A stretch of DNA of 45,769 nt, from the IMG/VR virus record IMGVR_UViG_3300025128_000082, positions 1 through 45,769 of that record; one strand, given 5' to 3'. Each line of letters begins with the position of its first letter. Position 1 is the first letter of the stretch. Under the pieces are notes generated by a model. The model worked only from the letters and a program-made list of their open reading frames with translations, was not told where the DNA came from and searched no databases. This document shows, one piece after another, positions 1 to 8,575 of the stretch. The translations under genes and the position numbers were made by a program. This DNA is from a virus.

Positions 1-179
1 AAGGGAACTGATTCGTCTATTGTTTCCAAGTCCCCTAGTTGACGATCGTGCCATCTTTGGATCGTTGTTCTGTGGACTTTGATGCCGAACTGTTCCTCTA
101 TCGACTCCGCTATCGAATCCCACGTCATTCCGTTGGCCCTTTTTCTTGTTATCTCTAAGCGAACCTCTTCTGGAATCAT
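1..179 (-). CDS. Truncated helix-turn-helix protein, resembles the TerS N-terminus
   Basis: The ATG at 179 follows a strong ribosome binding site (AAGGAGG at 184-190), so this start is well supported. The 59 visible residues form a helix-turn-helix: a VRLEITR helix, then a GMTWDSIAESI turn-helix, then TTIQRWHDRQ as the likely recognition helix. The pattern matches the first 55 residues of the small-terminase candidate at 7098-7604, with the same V(K/R)LE, the same IAE and a Trp after the recognition helix. It could be a second DNA-packaging or regulatory DNA-binding protein. The gene runs off the left edge. By my count bases 1-180 hold about 83 G+C (46%), richer than the surrounding AT-rich genome. 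Confidence 0.65.
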   Translation of the reverse strand, partial: MIPEEVRLEITRKRANGMTWDSIAESIEEQFGIKVHRTTIQRWHDRQLGDLETIDESVP

Positions 180-291
180 AATTCCTCCTTATCTTTAAGT
201 GAATTACTTTTCCGCATACTATACAATGAAGTGCCTGATCCTCGTCTATGTACATTCCACCTTTGCATTTAGGGCACAACTTGCTATACAT
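1..291 (-). CDS. Small zinc-ribbon ORF, open to the left edge
   Basis: From the ATG at 291 the first 34 codons read as a compact zinc ribbon with CPKC near residue 6 and CIVC near residue 23. Such small two-CxxC ribbons are common in phages and usually bind DNA, RNA or protein. The same frame stays open to base 1, about 97 codons with no stop. Its later part overlaps the HTH gene that starts at 179 in another frame, and it has the R/S/N-rich look of an out-of-frame translation. The real protein may therefore end just outside the window, or a one-base error may separate ribbon and HTH parts of one protein. The function is unknown. The ribbon is convincing, but the extent of the gene is not. 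Confidence 0.5.
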   Translation of the reverse strand, partial: MYSKLCPKCKGGMYIDEDQALHCIVCGKVIHLKIRRNYDSRRGSLRDNKKKGQRNDVGFDSGVDRGTVRHQSPQNNDPKMARSSTRGLGNNRRISSL

Positions 292-310
292 ATATAAAAG
301 TAATTCTTAC

Positions 311-1015
311 CTATTCTTCTGTTTTATCTTCTTCAATAATTGGGTCCTCTACCACTTCTTCCACCACCTCGTCATCTGAAAGTTGACCTTGTTCTTGGTC
401 TAAATCCGCTCCTCTTTGTAATGAATCAGTATCTACACCACCAGAAGGCATTGCTAATTGAACATTTAACCCTGCTGGGGCTGTTGTAGAAGCTAGCCCA
501 GTTGGTGTACTAATATCATGGGCACCTGCGTCGGTCTTATCTTCTTCATCTAAAGCCCTAATTCTTTTTTGTTCGTCCTCTTGTTCTTGCCCAGATGTTT
601 CACTAGGCTTTGCATCAAATTCTGAGGGGTCACTATCTATTTCGTCTAGGGGTTTTAAGTCCTTCTTTTTCCAATCTATTCTAGGAACTTGATCATTCAT
701 ATCTGTTCCGCTAGATTGTTGTCTGAAGGCAGTAGGGGATTCTTTTTTAAATTCTTCTCTAACCCATTTTATTAAATTTAAAACAAAGCTTTTATCTTCT
801 TGTGATTTTTCTACTTTTTTAGATTTAATTTCTGGGGTGTTATCATTTATAAAATCTGCAAGTCTATGTATACCGCTGGTTTTGTCTTTTTTCTTTTTCT
901 TTTTACCCCCGCCATGTGTTGGGGTAAATATCCCTGCGTCGGTTGATGTAAAAACAGTTCCTCCACCATCTCCAAAACCTCCGCCATCACCATTTTCTTT
1001 TTTAATATCAGTCAT
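311..1015 (-). CDS. Acidic low-complexity protein after the portal (scaffold-like?)
   Basis: This 234-residue protein starts 8 bases after the portal stop, with AGGA upstream of its ATG. The N-terminus is Gly-rich (GDGGGFGDGGG), followed by a run of six lysines. The middle is charged with one possible amphipathic helix (KSFVLNLIKWVREEFKK). The C-terminal third is very rich in Asp, Glu and Gln. No catalytic motif is visible. In many phages the gene after the portal encodes a scaffold, a protease or a head decoration protein. The acidic, disordered composition would suit a scaffold or a packaging accessory, but this is inference from position and composition only. Confidence 0.75.
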   Translation of the reverse strand: MTDIKKENGDGGGFGDGGGTVFTSTDAGIFTPTHGGGKKKKKKDKTSGIHRLADFINDNTPEIKSKKVEKSQEDKSFVLNLIKWVREEFKKESPTAFRQQSSGTDMNDQVPRIDWKKKDLKPLDEIDSDPSEFDAKPSETSGQEQEDEQKRIRALDEEDKTDAGAHDISTPTGLASTTAPAGLNVQLAMPSGGVDTDSLQRGADLDQEQGQLSDDEVVEEVVEDPIIEEDKTEE

Positions 1016-1023
1016 AATAATTC

Positions 1024-2910
1024 CTAGTTTTCTGTTTCGTCTGAAACTGTGGATTTATCTTCTTTCTTAGTTATAGTTTTTCTTTTGGTAATCCTATTAG
1101 TAAATTTAGCTTTCTCTATATGTGTTACTCCAGATGGAGATAATTCTGCTACATAATCTGTATTGTTTTGTACAAACCACATTTTAGATAAATCTTCACT
1201 AACTTCTTTTATTACTGGACTACTAAATCCTTTTTCATTTAATGATTCAATCCAAGATTTAGATAATGTTAATTCGTTTTTATTAGCTCTAGCTTCTGCA
1301 TATTCATCTATATCTCGCTCCTCGTCAGGATGTTTGTCAGCCCAGTTAGGTGTTACCCCACCAGTTCTACCTTTAAACTTCCTTTTATGTTTTGGAATAG
1401 ATAATTGAAGTTCTTCATCGCCTAAAAATAGATCAGCTTCCTGTTGATCCTCCTCCATTTCCATTTGCTTTTTAGTTTGCTCTAAATCTAAAGCTGATTT
1501 TTCAGCCTCCATTTTAGCTTTTTCTACAGGTTCCCCACTAACAATAAAGTCAGCGTCCCAAATTGGGACATCTTGTTCTTTTAATTTAATGTCAAAACCA
1601 AGCTGAGCAAATTGATTTACAATTTGAATCTTCTGCTGTGCAAATGATAGACGTGTATTTTCAGCCTTCTCCTCTGGTTGTGGTAATGCTATTGCATAAT
1701 CAGTAACATTAAACGCCTTTAATAGTTGTGGAAAGACCTTCTCCGTAAATAAACGCTGGTCACCCTCAACGACTCTGCTCATGACCACTAACTGCTGTGT
1801 TTGACTAGACATACCACCAAAAGCATCTGGAGCTCCCTGCCATGCTGGAGTAACGCCCCACATAGCTGCAACCCTTTCTCGAATTTCATCTTTAACTGGT
1901 AGGTAGTCCATCTCTTGTAGTGTGTGGAATAACCTAACCATATCAACTCTACCTCTTTGGTTTCTAGCAGATACAGCTACCATTGGTATATAGTTAGGGT
2001 CTAATCGTGTTTGAGCTGCGATATGTTCTCTTTCTCTACGTAATGACTCAGGGTCATCAGTAGTTACCATTAACATACTTGCAGGAGTTTTTCTTTCAAA
2101 GAAATACCTATATAAGTTTTTATCCATACCTGTAAGTGTTAGAGCCTTTTCAAATATAGTTAGTATCGGGCTCCAACCATATGTTTCTGTAGGACTAAAT
2201 TTGCTTAAATGTATAACCTCTGCATCTGTTAAATATATATGTTGATTGCGATGATAGTATTTATACATAGCAGGTATCAATTTAAGGTCACAATCATCCT
2301 TTTCGCAAGTCCCTGGTATATCCTCTACCTGCTCTCTGTGAATAGGGCAAATAAAGTGAGAGTTTTTAGGTAAACCAGCCGTATCTAAGTCAAATTCGAC
2401 TAGTGCTGGGTTTAATCTTCTTATTTCTTGTAACCTTGAAGAAACCTTACCATTACCTAAATCCTTATATTCTTTAGCTAGATATAGGAATCCATCATCC
2501 AAACTATTTACATCAAAATGAAATTGCCTGAGTACTTCTTCCATACTCTGATCAAATACATTACAATCACTAAGCCATTTTTCAAGCCTTTTGCGTTGTT
2601 CTTTATCAGGATTTTCTACTTTAGGGGCAATTTCTAATCCTCTTCTGAATACCTCTCCAGTAATGTGAGATAAAGGACCTCTTATTTCTTCTACTGACAT
2701 TGCTACAGTTTGAAGGTCTTGGATCAATTGTTGACGATATGCCATCTGATGGCGTACCCAAGTATTGACAATGTGATCTACTCCAATAGTGGGTGCGTTT
2801 GCTGTTTCACCTGAGCCCTTCATCATACCTAACATACCAATTTGTTTATTGAGGTCAGACATCTGTTGAGCTAATGCAGGAACTTCTGGCATATATTCAG
2901 ATAACTTCAT
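1024..2910 (-). CDS. Portal protein with a zinc-binding-type insert
   Basis: This 628-residue protein is the dodecameric gate for DNA entry into the head. Portal-like features are YGWSPILTIFEKALTLTG near residues 245-262, a region resembling the HK97-type stem (MDKNLYRYFFERKTPASML), and RERVAAMWGVTPAWQG with a Gly/Gln-rich stretch after it. A long Lys/Glu-rich helix and a charged tail follow. An unusual insert around residues 188-207 carries Cys188, His191, Cys202 and Cys207 in a C-x2-H...C-x4-C pattern that could bind zinc. The position fits: terminase genes lie upstream on the same strand, and a possible scaffold lies downstream. An AGGAAT ribosome binding site precedes the ATG. I am confident of the role and less so of the zinc site. 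Confidence 0.85.
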   Translation of the reverse strand: MKLSEYMPEVPALAQQMSDLNKQIGMLGMMKGSGETANAPTIGVDHIVNTWVRHQMAYRQQLIQDLQTVAMSVEEIRGPLSHITGEVFRRGLEIAPKVENPDKEQRKRLEKWLSDCNVFDQSMEEVLRQFHFDVNSLDDGFLYLAKEYKDLGNGKVSSRLQEIRRLNPALVEFDLDTAGLPKNSHFICPIHREQVEDIPGTCEKDDCDLKLIPAMYKYYHRNQHIYLTDAEVIHLSKFSPTETYGWSPILTIFEKALTLTGMDKNLYRYFFERKTPASMLMVTTDDPESLRREREHIAAQTRLDPNYIPMVAVSARNQRGRVDMVRLFHTLQEMDYLPVKDEIRERVAAMWGVTPAWQGAPDAFGGMSSQTQQLVVMSRVVEGDQRLFTEKVFPQLLKAFNVTDYAIALPQPEEKAENTRLSFAQQKIQIVNQFAQLGFDIKLKEQDVPIWDADFIVSGEPVEKAKMEAEKSALDLEQTKKQMEMEEDQQEADLFLGDEELQLSIPKHKRKFKGRTGGVTPNWADKHPDEERDIDEYAEARANKNELTLSKSWIESLNEKGFSSPVIKEVSEDLSKMWFVQNNTDYVAELSPSGVTHIEKAKFTNRITKRKTITKKEDKSTVSDETEN

Positions 2911-2915
2911 TTAGT

Positions 2916-3389
2916 TTATTCCTTACCTAAATTAGATAAATCCTGTATGCTAACTAGCTTCAAGATATTCTCCATTGCTTTTTGTTTTAATTCTGATTCA
3001 GATGTCATTGCTTTTTCTTTTAAAACATATGATTCAGAATGTGTAGTTTCATTTATTATTTTAGAATTGTCCTCTTGTAGTTTTACAAGTTCCTCTTTTA
3101 AATCTAAAATTTCCTGATCTTTATCTAGTATAGTAGCCTCTAAAGCGGCTTCCCCTGTACCAAATGTAGCATTTTGTAAAATACCAAGCCTTCCAGCTTC
3201 TTTTATAAGTGCTACCACTTGCCCATCTGTTAAAACACTCACTGCTGGACTTTCGTCAGGTATATCTGAATCTGGGTCCATGGTTTTTATATCATCATGC
3301 CATGTATCCAATATTCGCCAAACCTGAGTTTCATCTTGCACAGCTACATATCGTGCCTCATTTGCTGCTAACATATTACCTATAGCCAT
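2916..3389 (-). CDS. Coiled-coil protein upstream of the portal
   Basis: This 157-residue protein has a mixed N-terminal half (MLAANEARYVAVQDETQVWRILDTW) and a heptad-rich C-terminal half (residues about 85-150: ILDLKEELVKLQEDNSKI...). The second half should form a coiled coil. There are no catalytic residues or membrane segments. A clear AGGAGAG lies upstream of the ATG at 3389. The gene begins right after a candidate promoter (3431-3441) and ends 5 bases before the portal ATG. It is probably co-transcribed with the portal and could be a portal-associated or head-assembly factor. No family recognised. Confidence 0.75.
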   Translation of the reverse strand: MAIGNMLAANEARYVAVQDETQVWRILDTWHDDIKTMDPDSDIPDESPAVSVLTDGQVVALIKEAGRLGILQNATFGTGEAALEATILDKDQEILDLKEELVKLQEDNSKIINETTHSESYVLKEKAMTSESELKQKAMENILKLVSIQDLSNLGKE

Positions 3390-3430
3390 AAAAAACTCTC
3401 CTATTCTTTAAACTTACGCTTTCCTTATAA

Positions 3431-3441
3431 CATTATACTAA
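3431..3441 (-). promoter_or_regulatory. Candidate promoter TTAGTATAATG
   Basis: The minus strand reads TTAGTATAATG in the short gap between the reductase stop (3457) and the ATG of the coiled-coil gene (3389). It contains a perfect TATAAT -10 box. Initiation would fall near 3424, leaving a leader of about 35 bases. The identical 11-mer occurs at 27227-27237 and 39725-39735. It would drive the portal segment separately from the reductase. Confidence 0.55.
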
Positions 3442-3456
3442 CTAAAACATACTTTT

Positions 3457-5400
3457 TTATGAAATTGTACAAGCAGACCAACCACATGACTTACAGGACT
3501 CACATCCTGACTCCATAACTATGTATGGATTATTACAACAATTTTCTGAATTAGTTTGTAAATAAACAATATCTTCAGTTTCATCTATGCCCGCCATTGC
3601 TTTGTCAGCTAATTGCATTTGATGACCCTCTTCTGTACCTTTTACTAGCACTTCTGTTTCACGACTACCAGCCCTGTAAACTGTTATACCCTTGCACTTA
3701 GTTTGCCACGCTAGTAAATAAGCGTTCTCTACATCTTGAATAGTAGCTTCATTAGCAAAGTTAATAGTCTTTGATATACCACTATCTACGTGCTTTTGAA
3801 ATGCTGCTTGCATTAATACATGATCTTCTGGAGATATTTCAGGTGCTGTTATATATAGATTTTTAACCCAATCTGGTAACTCATAAGGTGAATTCTGTAA
3901 TGAACCACCAGAGGCTAGATAATCCATAAGACCCTCTGAATAAAAGCCATACTCTTTTGCGTCATTCTCAAAATAACTATTAACATAATTAAAAGACTTA
4001 CCCTCTAATATATTCTGCTTCTTCCAAGCTAATGCAAATGTTGGTTCTATACCGCTAGAAGTATCAGCTAGCATTGAGATAGTACCAGTAGGAGCTACAG
4101 TTAATCTACAATGATTCCTATATTGTTCTAGCTCTTTATTAAATGTACTTTTCTCCCAAGCAGGAAAAGTTCCTCTTTGTATAGCTAGTTCTAATGATTC
4201 GTCATCAGACCATTCTTTAATTCTTGAAATAACTTCTTCACCAATTATTCTTGCATCTTCTGAGTTATAAGCTATTCTTAATTGAATTAATAAATCAGCA
4301 AATCCCATAACTCCAAGACCAATCTTGCGAGTAGCCTTAGTCATTTCTTCTATTTCTGGAGTAGCATAATAATTGGCATCAATTACATTATCTAAAAATC
4401 TAGTAGACAGACGAGTAACCTTTTCTAGGCGTTCCCAATCTATTTGTGCCTTCCAAGGTTCTTCTGCAAATTGAATATCTTTATTTCTATAAAACTTTGC
4501 TAAATTAATAGAACCTAAATTACAAGATTCATTTCCTAGTAATGGTTGTTCACCACATGGATTAGTAGCAATCATATTACCATATTGTTCTGAAACATGA
4601 TTGTCCGTATTAACTTGATCAAGGAATATCATTCCTGGTTCGCCATTTTTCCATGCACCCTCTACGATGGTATTAAATACATCTCTAGCATTTAATTGAC
4701 CTGCTATGGTGTTATCATGTGGATTAATTAAATTATAGTTAGCGTTACTTTTAACCGCCTTCATCCAATCACTATCCACGCCAACACTAATATTAAAATT
4801 ATGAATATCACCTTCAATAGTTTTACAACGTATAAATTCTAATATGTCAGGATGGTAAATAGACATTACTGCCATATTAGCACCATCTCTCTTACCACCT
4901 TGCGTAATCATTGAGGACACCCTAGAAAGCGTTTTTAAGACTTCTATTGGTCCACAAGCAATACCATGTGTTGATTTTATCTTTGTGCCTTTAGCACGTA
5001 TCTTAGATAGGGAGAAACCAGTACCACCGCCAAACTTCTGTACCATTGCTGCGTCTGTGGAGGCTTTCATTATCCCCTCCATTGAATCTTCTAAAGGTAA
5101 TACAAAACAAGCACTTAAAGTACCTTGTTCTGTACCAGCGTTCATAAGGGTAGGGGAATTGGGTAGGAATTCAAGACTACTCATCATCTCATAGAAATCA
5201 TTTTCTAATAATTCGATTTCAACAGGTAATGTGAGAAATTCTAATTCTACTCCAGCAATTGCTCTTGCGACCCTTCTAAACAGCGTAGAGCTATTTTCTA
5301 CTGAATCTCCATTAGTATTCTTTAAAAAATACCTATGTTTAAGTATCGTTTCTGCTTGTTCAGATAGTTGTAAATTTGTAGTTGTAGCCACGCTTGTCAT
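3457..5400 (-). CDS. nrdJ: Class II (B12-dependent) ribonucleoside-diphosphate reductase
   Basis: This enzyme reduces ribonucleotides to deoxyribonucleotides with a radical made from adenosylcobalamin, so it needs no NrdB partner. At 647 residues it is a compact NrdJ. The redox cysteine lies in SACFVLP (Cys98). The radical-site triad is in NPCGEQ (Asn280, Cys282, Glu284), with Cys293 in [10 protein letters not shown] just after. The C-terminus ends in a cysteine cluster ([12 protein letters not shown]) that would shuttle electrons. The [20 protein letters not shown] block is typical of class II enzymes. The start follows CGGAGG. It sits between the large terminase and the coiled-coil/portal genes, an insertion of metabolism into the packaging cassette. 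It acts with ThyX (43248-43880) in dNTP supply. Confidence 0.95.
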   Translation of the reverse strand: MTSVATTTNLQLSEQAETILKHRYFLKNTNGDSVENSSTLFRRVARAIAGVELEFLTLPVEIELLENDFYEMMSSLEFLPNSPTLMNAGTEQGTLSACFVLPLEDSMEGIMKASTDAAMVQKFGGGTGFSLSKIRAKGTKIKSTHGIACGPIEVLKTLSRVSSMITQGGKRDGANMAVMSIYHPDILEFIRCKTIEGDIHNFNISVGVDSDWMKAVKSNANYNLINPHDNTIAGQLNARDVFNTIVEGAWKNGEPGMIFLDQVNTDNHVSEQYGNMIATNPCGEQPLLGNESCNLGSINLAKFYRNKDIQFAEEPWKAQIDWERLEKVTRLSTRFLDNVIDANYYATPEIEEMTKATRKIGLGVMGFADLLIQLRIAYNSEDARIIGEEVISRIKEWSDDESLELAIQRGTFPAWEKSTFNKELEQYRNHCRLTVAPTGTISMLADTSSGIEPTFALAWKKQNILEGKSFNYVNSYFENDAKEYGFYSEGLMDYLASGGSLQNSPYELPDWVKNLYITAPEISPEDHVLMQAAFQKHVDSGISKTINFANEATIQDVENAYLLAWQTKCKGITVYRAGSRETEVLVKGTEEGHQMQLADKAMAGIDETEDIVYLQTNSENCCNNPYIVMESGCESCKSCGWSACTIS

Positions 5401-5431
5401 CCTTTAACCTCCGTTTGGATTCAATATTTTA

Positions 5432-7096
5432 TTATTTTCTTATTCCACAGAATAAACACAACCCTCGCTCCTCCACCCAAAAGCTGGGACTACAAACTAT
5501 TTCTTCGCATTTTGGATTAGGTGCAGAAGTCATTATTTGTTTCGCATTTACTGGTTCCATCTGTAAATGTTCTGAAGGGGTTGATTTATTAAGGTTTTTA
5601 AAACCTGTACCTTCTAACTTTTCCTGTCTGCCAGCTGGTGTTTCATCTGGAGAAACTGCGTCTATCCAGTCTGATACTGACCCCAATCCTACAAACTTAT
5701 ATGCGGTTTCGTGTGCCGCCTCTAATGCCATTGCTATTGAGAAAAAAGCATCTCCATGACCCATAGGGGTATCAGGAGCTTTTAACTCATTGCTAACTGA
5801 TAAAATTTGGTGTTTCTGTCTTTCGTCTTTTATTAAACCTAATTGTCCACTATGAACAAACTTTTCAAATATAGCTGCCATAGTGTTCTTTGATTTTTTA
5901 CTAAATATTTTTGCAAGCCACCTAGTGTCTAATCCTCTATCTTCTAATTCGCCTCTGGTATTATCTACATATCCTGTAGTTAAATTAAAATTATCTGCAA
6001 TCTCATTTAAATATTCTATTTGATCAGAATAACTCCAACCCTCTAAAAATGACTGGTGTATCTGTTCAACTTTTTCCCCACGTTTTCTAAATAATACTAA
6101 ATGAGAAGGGTGTCGTTTTTTACCAACATCAAAGCCACCAAATATCTGATCTCCTGGTTCTATTGGAAATGGCTTAGTAGCTGGTGCTGATCTTAATTTT
6201 TCATCCTCGCACTTAGTTATATCTTCAGCGTTAAAATATGCTTCAGTTGCAAAATGAGGAATTAACATAAACTCAGAAGCAAATGACTTAGGTCTTGCTC
6301 TTTGTTGTTGTAATAACCATTCCTCACTATATAATTCAGGCATTAAAACCCTTCTGCCTGGAACAGGGTCTAAAGCAGGTAAAACCCTATGTTTAAATCT
6401 ATCATCCTCTTGTAGTTTTGCTAATAAATCTCCAGGCATCATAGGAGTTCCAAGTACGATAGTAGGGGTTCCTTTAAGTGGAATGAATAATGATTCCGTC
6501 ATAAAGTGGTCTTCCACCTTTGTAACCTGTCCAATATTTAATGGGTTCTCTGGATCACGTAATACGTCATCAGCAATTAAAGCTCCATTGACGTGCATAC
6601 CTCTTTTGAAAGAAAACAATCCACCATGCATAATATCCATTGGTTTGTTGTTAAGATAATACCTAGCTGAAAAATCAGCTTTGGGATTTCTATTAACTAG
6701 TAGTTCACTTAAAACTGGATTTCTGCCTATTTCTTTATTAATTTCAGATATATGGTATTTTGCCATACCATCACTATAACTAAGATAAAGAATAGCACAA
6801 TCTCTGGGAGCTTTTAATAATCTCCAAACGCTAAATGCATGACCTAATATTGTAGATTTAAAATGGAATCGTGGTAAAACAGCAACATAATTCATGCCTG
6901 TTTCAATACATTCCTCAATATCTTCTGCTAATAAACTAGCGTGATAAGCTTTAAAGTATTCTGGATTGTCAAAACCTTGACTCCAAATATCTTCTAGAAA
7001 TTCTCTAAATGATCCTACTCTATATTTATCTTGATTTTTTAGTCCGTCTGATAATAAATTAAAAGCACCTTCAACTGTTATTACTTCTTCAGCCAC
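5432..7096 (-). CDS. terL: Large terminase subunit (TerL)
   Basis: This 554-residue motor-nuclease packages DNA into the head. The ATPase part has a Walker A-like LPRFHFKST (residues 74-82, Lys80) lacking the usual glycines, and Walker B ALIADD (172-177). The RNase H-like nuclease part has Asp323 (GGFDVGKK), Asp378 (GYVDNTRGE) and Asp449 (GHGDAFFS), the expected acidic triad. The last 25 residues add a four-cysteine module (Cys530, Cys535, Cys547, Cys550), a likely zinc ribbon. The start is GTG at 7096, one base after the TerS stop, so translation is probably coupled. The reductase gene follows downstream. Confidence 0.92.
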   Translation of the reverse strand: MAEEVITVEGAFNLLSDGLKNQDKYRVGSFREFLEDIWSQGFDNPEYFKAYHASLLAEDIEECIETGMNYVAVLPRFHFKSTILGHAFSVWRLLKAPRDCAILYLSYSDGMAKYHISEINKEIGRNPVLSELLVNRNPKADFSARYYLNNKPMDIMHGGLFSFKRGMHVNGALIADDVLRDPENPLNIGQVTKVEDHFMTESLFIPLKGTPTIVLGTPMMPGDLLAKLQEDDRFKHRVLPALDPVPGRRVLMPELYSEEWLLQQQRARPKSFASEFMLIPHFATEAYFNAEDITKCEDEKLRSAPATKPFPIEPGDQIFGGFDVGKKRHPSHLVLFRKRGEKVEQIHQSFLEGWSYSDQIEYLNEIADNFNLTTGYVDNTRGELEDRGLDTRWLAKIFSKKSKNTMAAIFEKFVHSGQLGLIKDERQKHQILSVSNELKAPDTPMGHGDAFFSIAMALEAAHETAYKFVGLGSVSDWIDAVSPDETPAGRQEKLEGTGFKNLNKSTPSEHLQMEPVNAKQIMTSAPNPKCEEIVCSPSFWVEERGLCLFCGIRK

Positions 7097-7097
7097 G

Positions 7098-7604
7098 TTA
7101 TTTAGTTTCCCCTTCTGTTTGTACTAATGCCTTTAATTTTAAAGCTATTTTATTTAATGTATCTTGATCTTGAATCTCTTCAACTAAGATACCTAGAACC
7201 TCTTGAACGAACTGTAAATTAATCAACCCAGACATCACATCTCTTTGACCTTTTATTCCAATATCAACCGCCTTCACGGCATCAAAAGCCCTATCGAAAT
7301 GTAATCCATCTAATTCTTTATAAGCTTTACTAGCTAGTGATGTGTAGCTTTCTAATTGCTCCTTTTGAAGCCTTGTAAAGCGTTGTCCTTCTGTTTCTAC
7401 TAGCTTTTCTTGGTTCTCTGTCCTAGCGACATTTCTTTGGCTTTCCCAGTCAAACTGTTTAGCCCATGCATATATAGTCACAGGCTTTACTTCTGTATCA
7501 TTATCCTTTGAAACAATTTCAGCTATTTCTTTAGCTGTTTTATCGCCAGCTACAAATAACCTCATAGCCTCTAATTTTACTGATTCAGGAAACTTTTTTG
7601 GCAT
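7098..7604 (-). CDS. Small terminase subunit candidate
   Basis: This 168-residue protein should bind the packaging site and load TerL. The N-terminal 55 residues form a helix-turn-helix (VKLEAMRLFVAGDKTAKEIAEIV, then PVTIYAWAKQFDW), a layout seen in many small terminases. The rest is helical and charged, suitable for ring assembly. It lies directly upstream of TerL (stop at 7098-7100, TerL GTG at 7096), the usual order. AGGG precedes the ATG. The N-terminal domain closely parallels the truncated gene at 1-179. The role rests on the HTH plus position; other phage HTH proteins would look similar. Confidence 0.75.
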   Translation of the reverse strand: MPKKFPESVKLEAMRLFVAGDKTAKEIAEIVSKDNDTEVKPVTIYAWAKQFDWESQRNVARTENQEKLVETEGQRFTRLQKEQLESYTSLASKAYKELDGLHFDRAFDAVKAVDIGIKGQRDVMSGLINLQFVQEVLGILVEEIQDQDTLNKIALKLKALVQTEGETK

Positions 7605-7607
7605 TAA

Positions 7608-8120
7608 TTAACCCTCGTATATTGAACCTGAATCATGAACACCATATCCTGCATCAGATACGTGTTGAGAATCTATATTCCCTCCAAGTGGAGTGCCATC
7701 ACCTTGTAAGAATTGTGAAAAATCAATATGACCAGTTTTCTTAGTGCTAGCTGTAAAACAACTAGGGACTTTTATTTTAAATTTACCTGATCCTATATAA
7801 GTTTCATCAAACTTAATTGCAATTTCATCTCTTGTACAAATTGCGGGCCAAATTGCTTCTTGTTCTACAATAGGCTTCCATGTTCTACTTTTAAGTAATG
7901 TACCAGATGTTCTCTGCAATCCCTTTATCTCCTGATTATATTTACAATCTATATATTTACACCAAACAACAGCCCCATACTTCTTCTTTACATCCTCGAA
8001 AGTTGGGAGTTCTTTGGTAAATTTATCCTTATATTCCCTCTTTACTTCTTCTTTATCACTATTAAAGTGAATCTGAATTTCTGGTCTTACCCTTTTTAAA
8101 CCGCCTTCACCTAAAGCCAT
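7608..8120 (-). CDS. Cysteine-containing protein of unknown function
   Basis: This 170-residue protein has cysteines spaced like the small DUF1540-type zinc modules: VVWCKYIDCKYN near residues 50-62, then ICTRDEIAIKF near 95-105, then PSCF near 120. Between the first and second pairs lies a basic stretch (KGLQRTSGTLLKSRTWK). The C-terminus is Gly/Asp-rich. The start codon overlaps the upstream stop as TAATG and is preceded by AGGAGAG. It lies between the RuvC-like gene and TerS, so it may belong to packaging or recombination. The family assignment is tentative. Confidence 0.7.
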   Translation of the reverse strand: MALGEGGLKRVRPEIQIHFNSDKEEVKREYKDKFTKELPTFEDVKKKYGAVVWCKYIDCKYNQEIKGLQRTSGTLLKSRTWKPIVEQEAIWPAICTRDEIAIKFDETYIGSGKFKIKVPSCFTASTKKTGHIDFSQFLQGDGTPLGGNIDSQHVSDAGYGVHDSGSIYEG

Positions 8121-8575
8121 TATGTTTCTCTCCTTTTGCTATATAATGCGATGCAAGCCGCATCAGCATAATCTTGTTCAGGGAATATATCTCCCCATTT
8201 GTCTATTGAAAATTGTTTTATGTCGTCTTTTGATGCGTTGCCTTTATTTAAAATTATTTTCTTCCACTTAGTATTTTCTATCCTATTTGTTTCGATACCC
8301 TTCCATAATAAAGATAACCATACAGCACCAACTACATGGGCGATTGCGATAGTCGTCTTTGGATTTTGAATAAAAATCGCTGCTTCAATAGAAGATTTAT
8401 CTATATTATTTATTCTACTAAGTTCATCGAAAAAATCTAATGTTATTTCTGGGAATCTTTGAGTAAAATCTTTATTCTTACTCCCCCATTTATGCATTGA
8501 AATAATTTTTTCATCATCATCTATTATCACACCATGGACAGCAAGGCTAGAACAATCTAAACCTAAATAATTCAT
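8120..8575 (-). CDS. RuvC-like resolvase/nuclease, possibly altered active site
   Basis: This 151-residue protein has the length and order of RuvC-fold Holliday junction resolvases. It has Asp7 in LGLDCSS, a helix-rich middle with AIAHVVGAV, and Asp135 and Asp138 in QDYADAACIAL near the end. The second catalytic acid of RuvC is expected in a strand of the form hydrophobic-Glu-x-Pro. Here that strand reads IFIQNP, with Gln70 in place of Glu. It could be a resolvase using a different acid, a junction-binding protein, or a weak alignment on my part. Phages use such enzymes to clear branched DNA before packaging. That fits its place between recombination genes and the terminases. Confidence 0.7.
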   Translation of the reverse strand: MNYLGLDCSSLAVHGVIIDDDEKIISMHKWGSKNKDFTQRFPEITLDFFDELSRINNIDKSSIEAAIFIQNPKTTIAIAHVVGAVWLSLLWKGIETNRIENTKWKKIILNKGNASKDDIKQFSIDKWGDIFPEQDYADAACIALYSKRRET

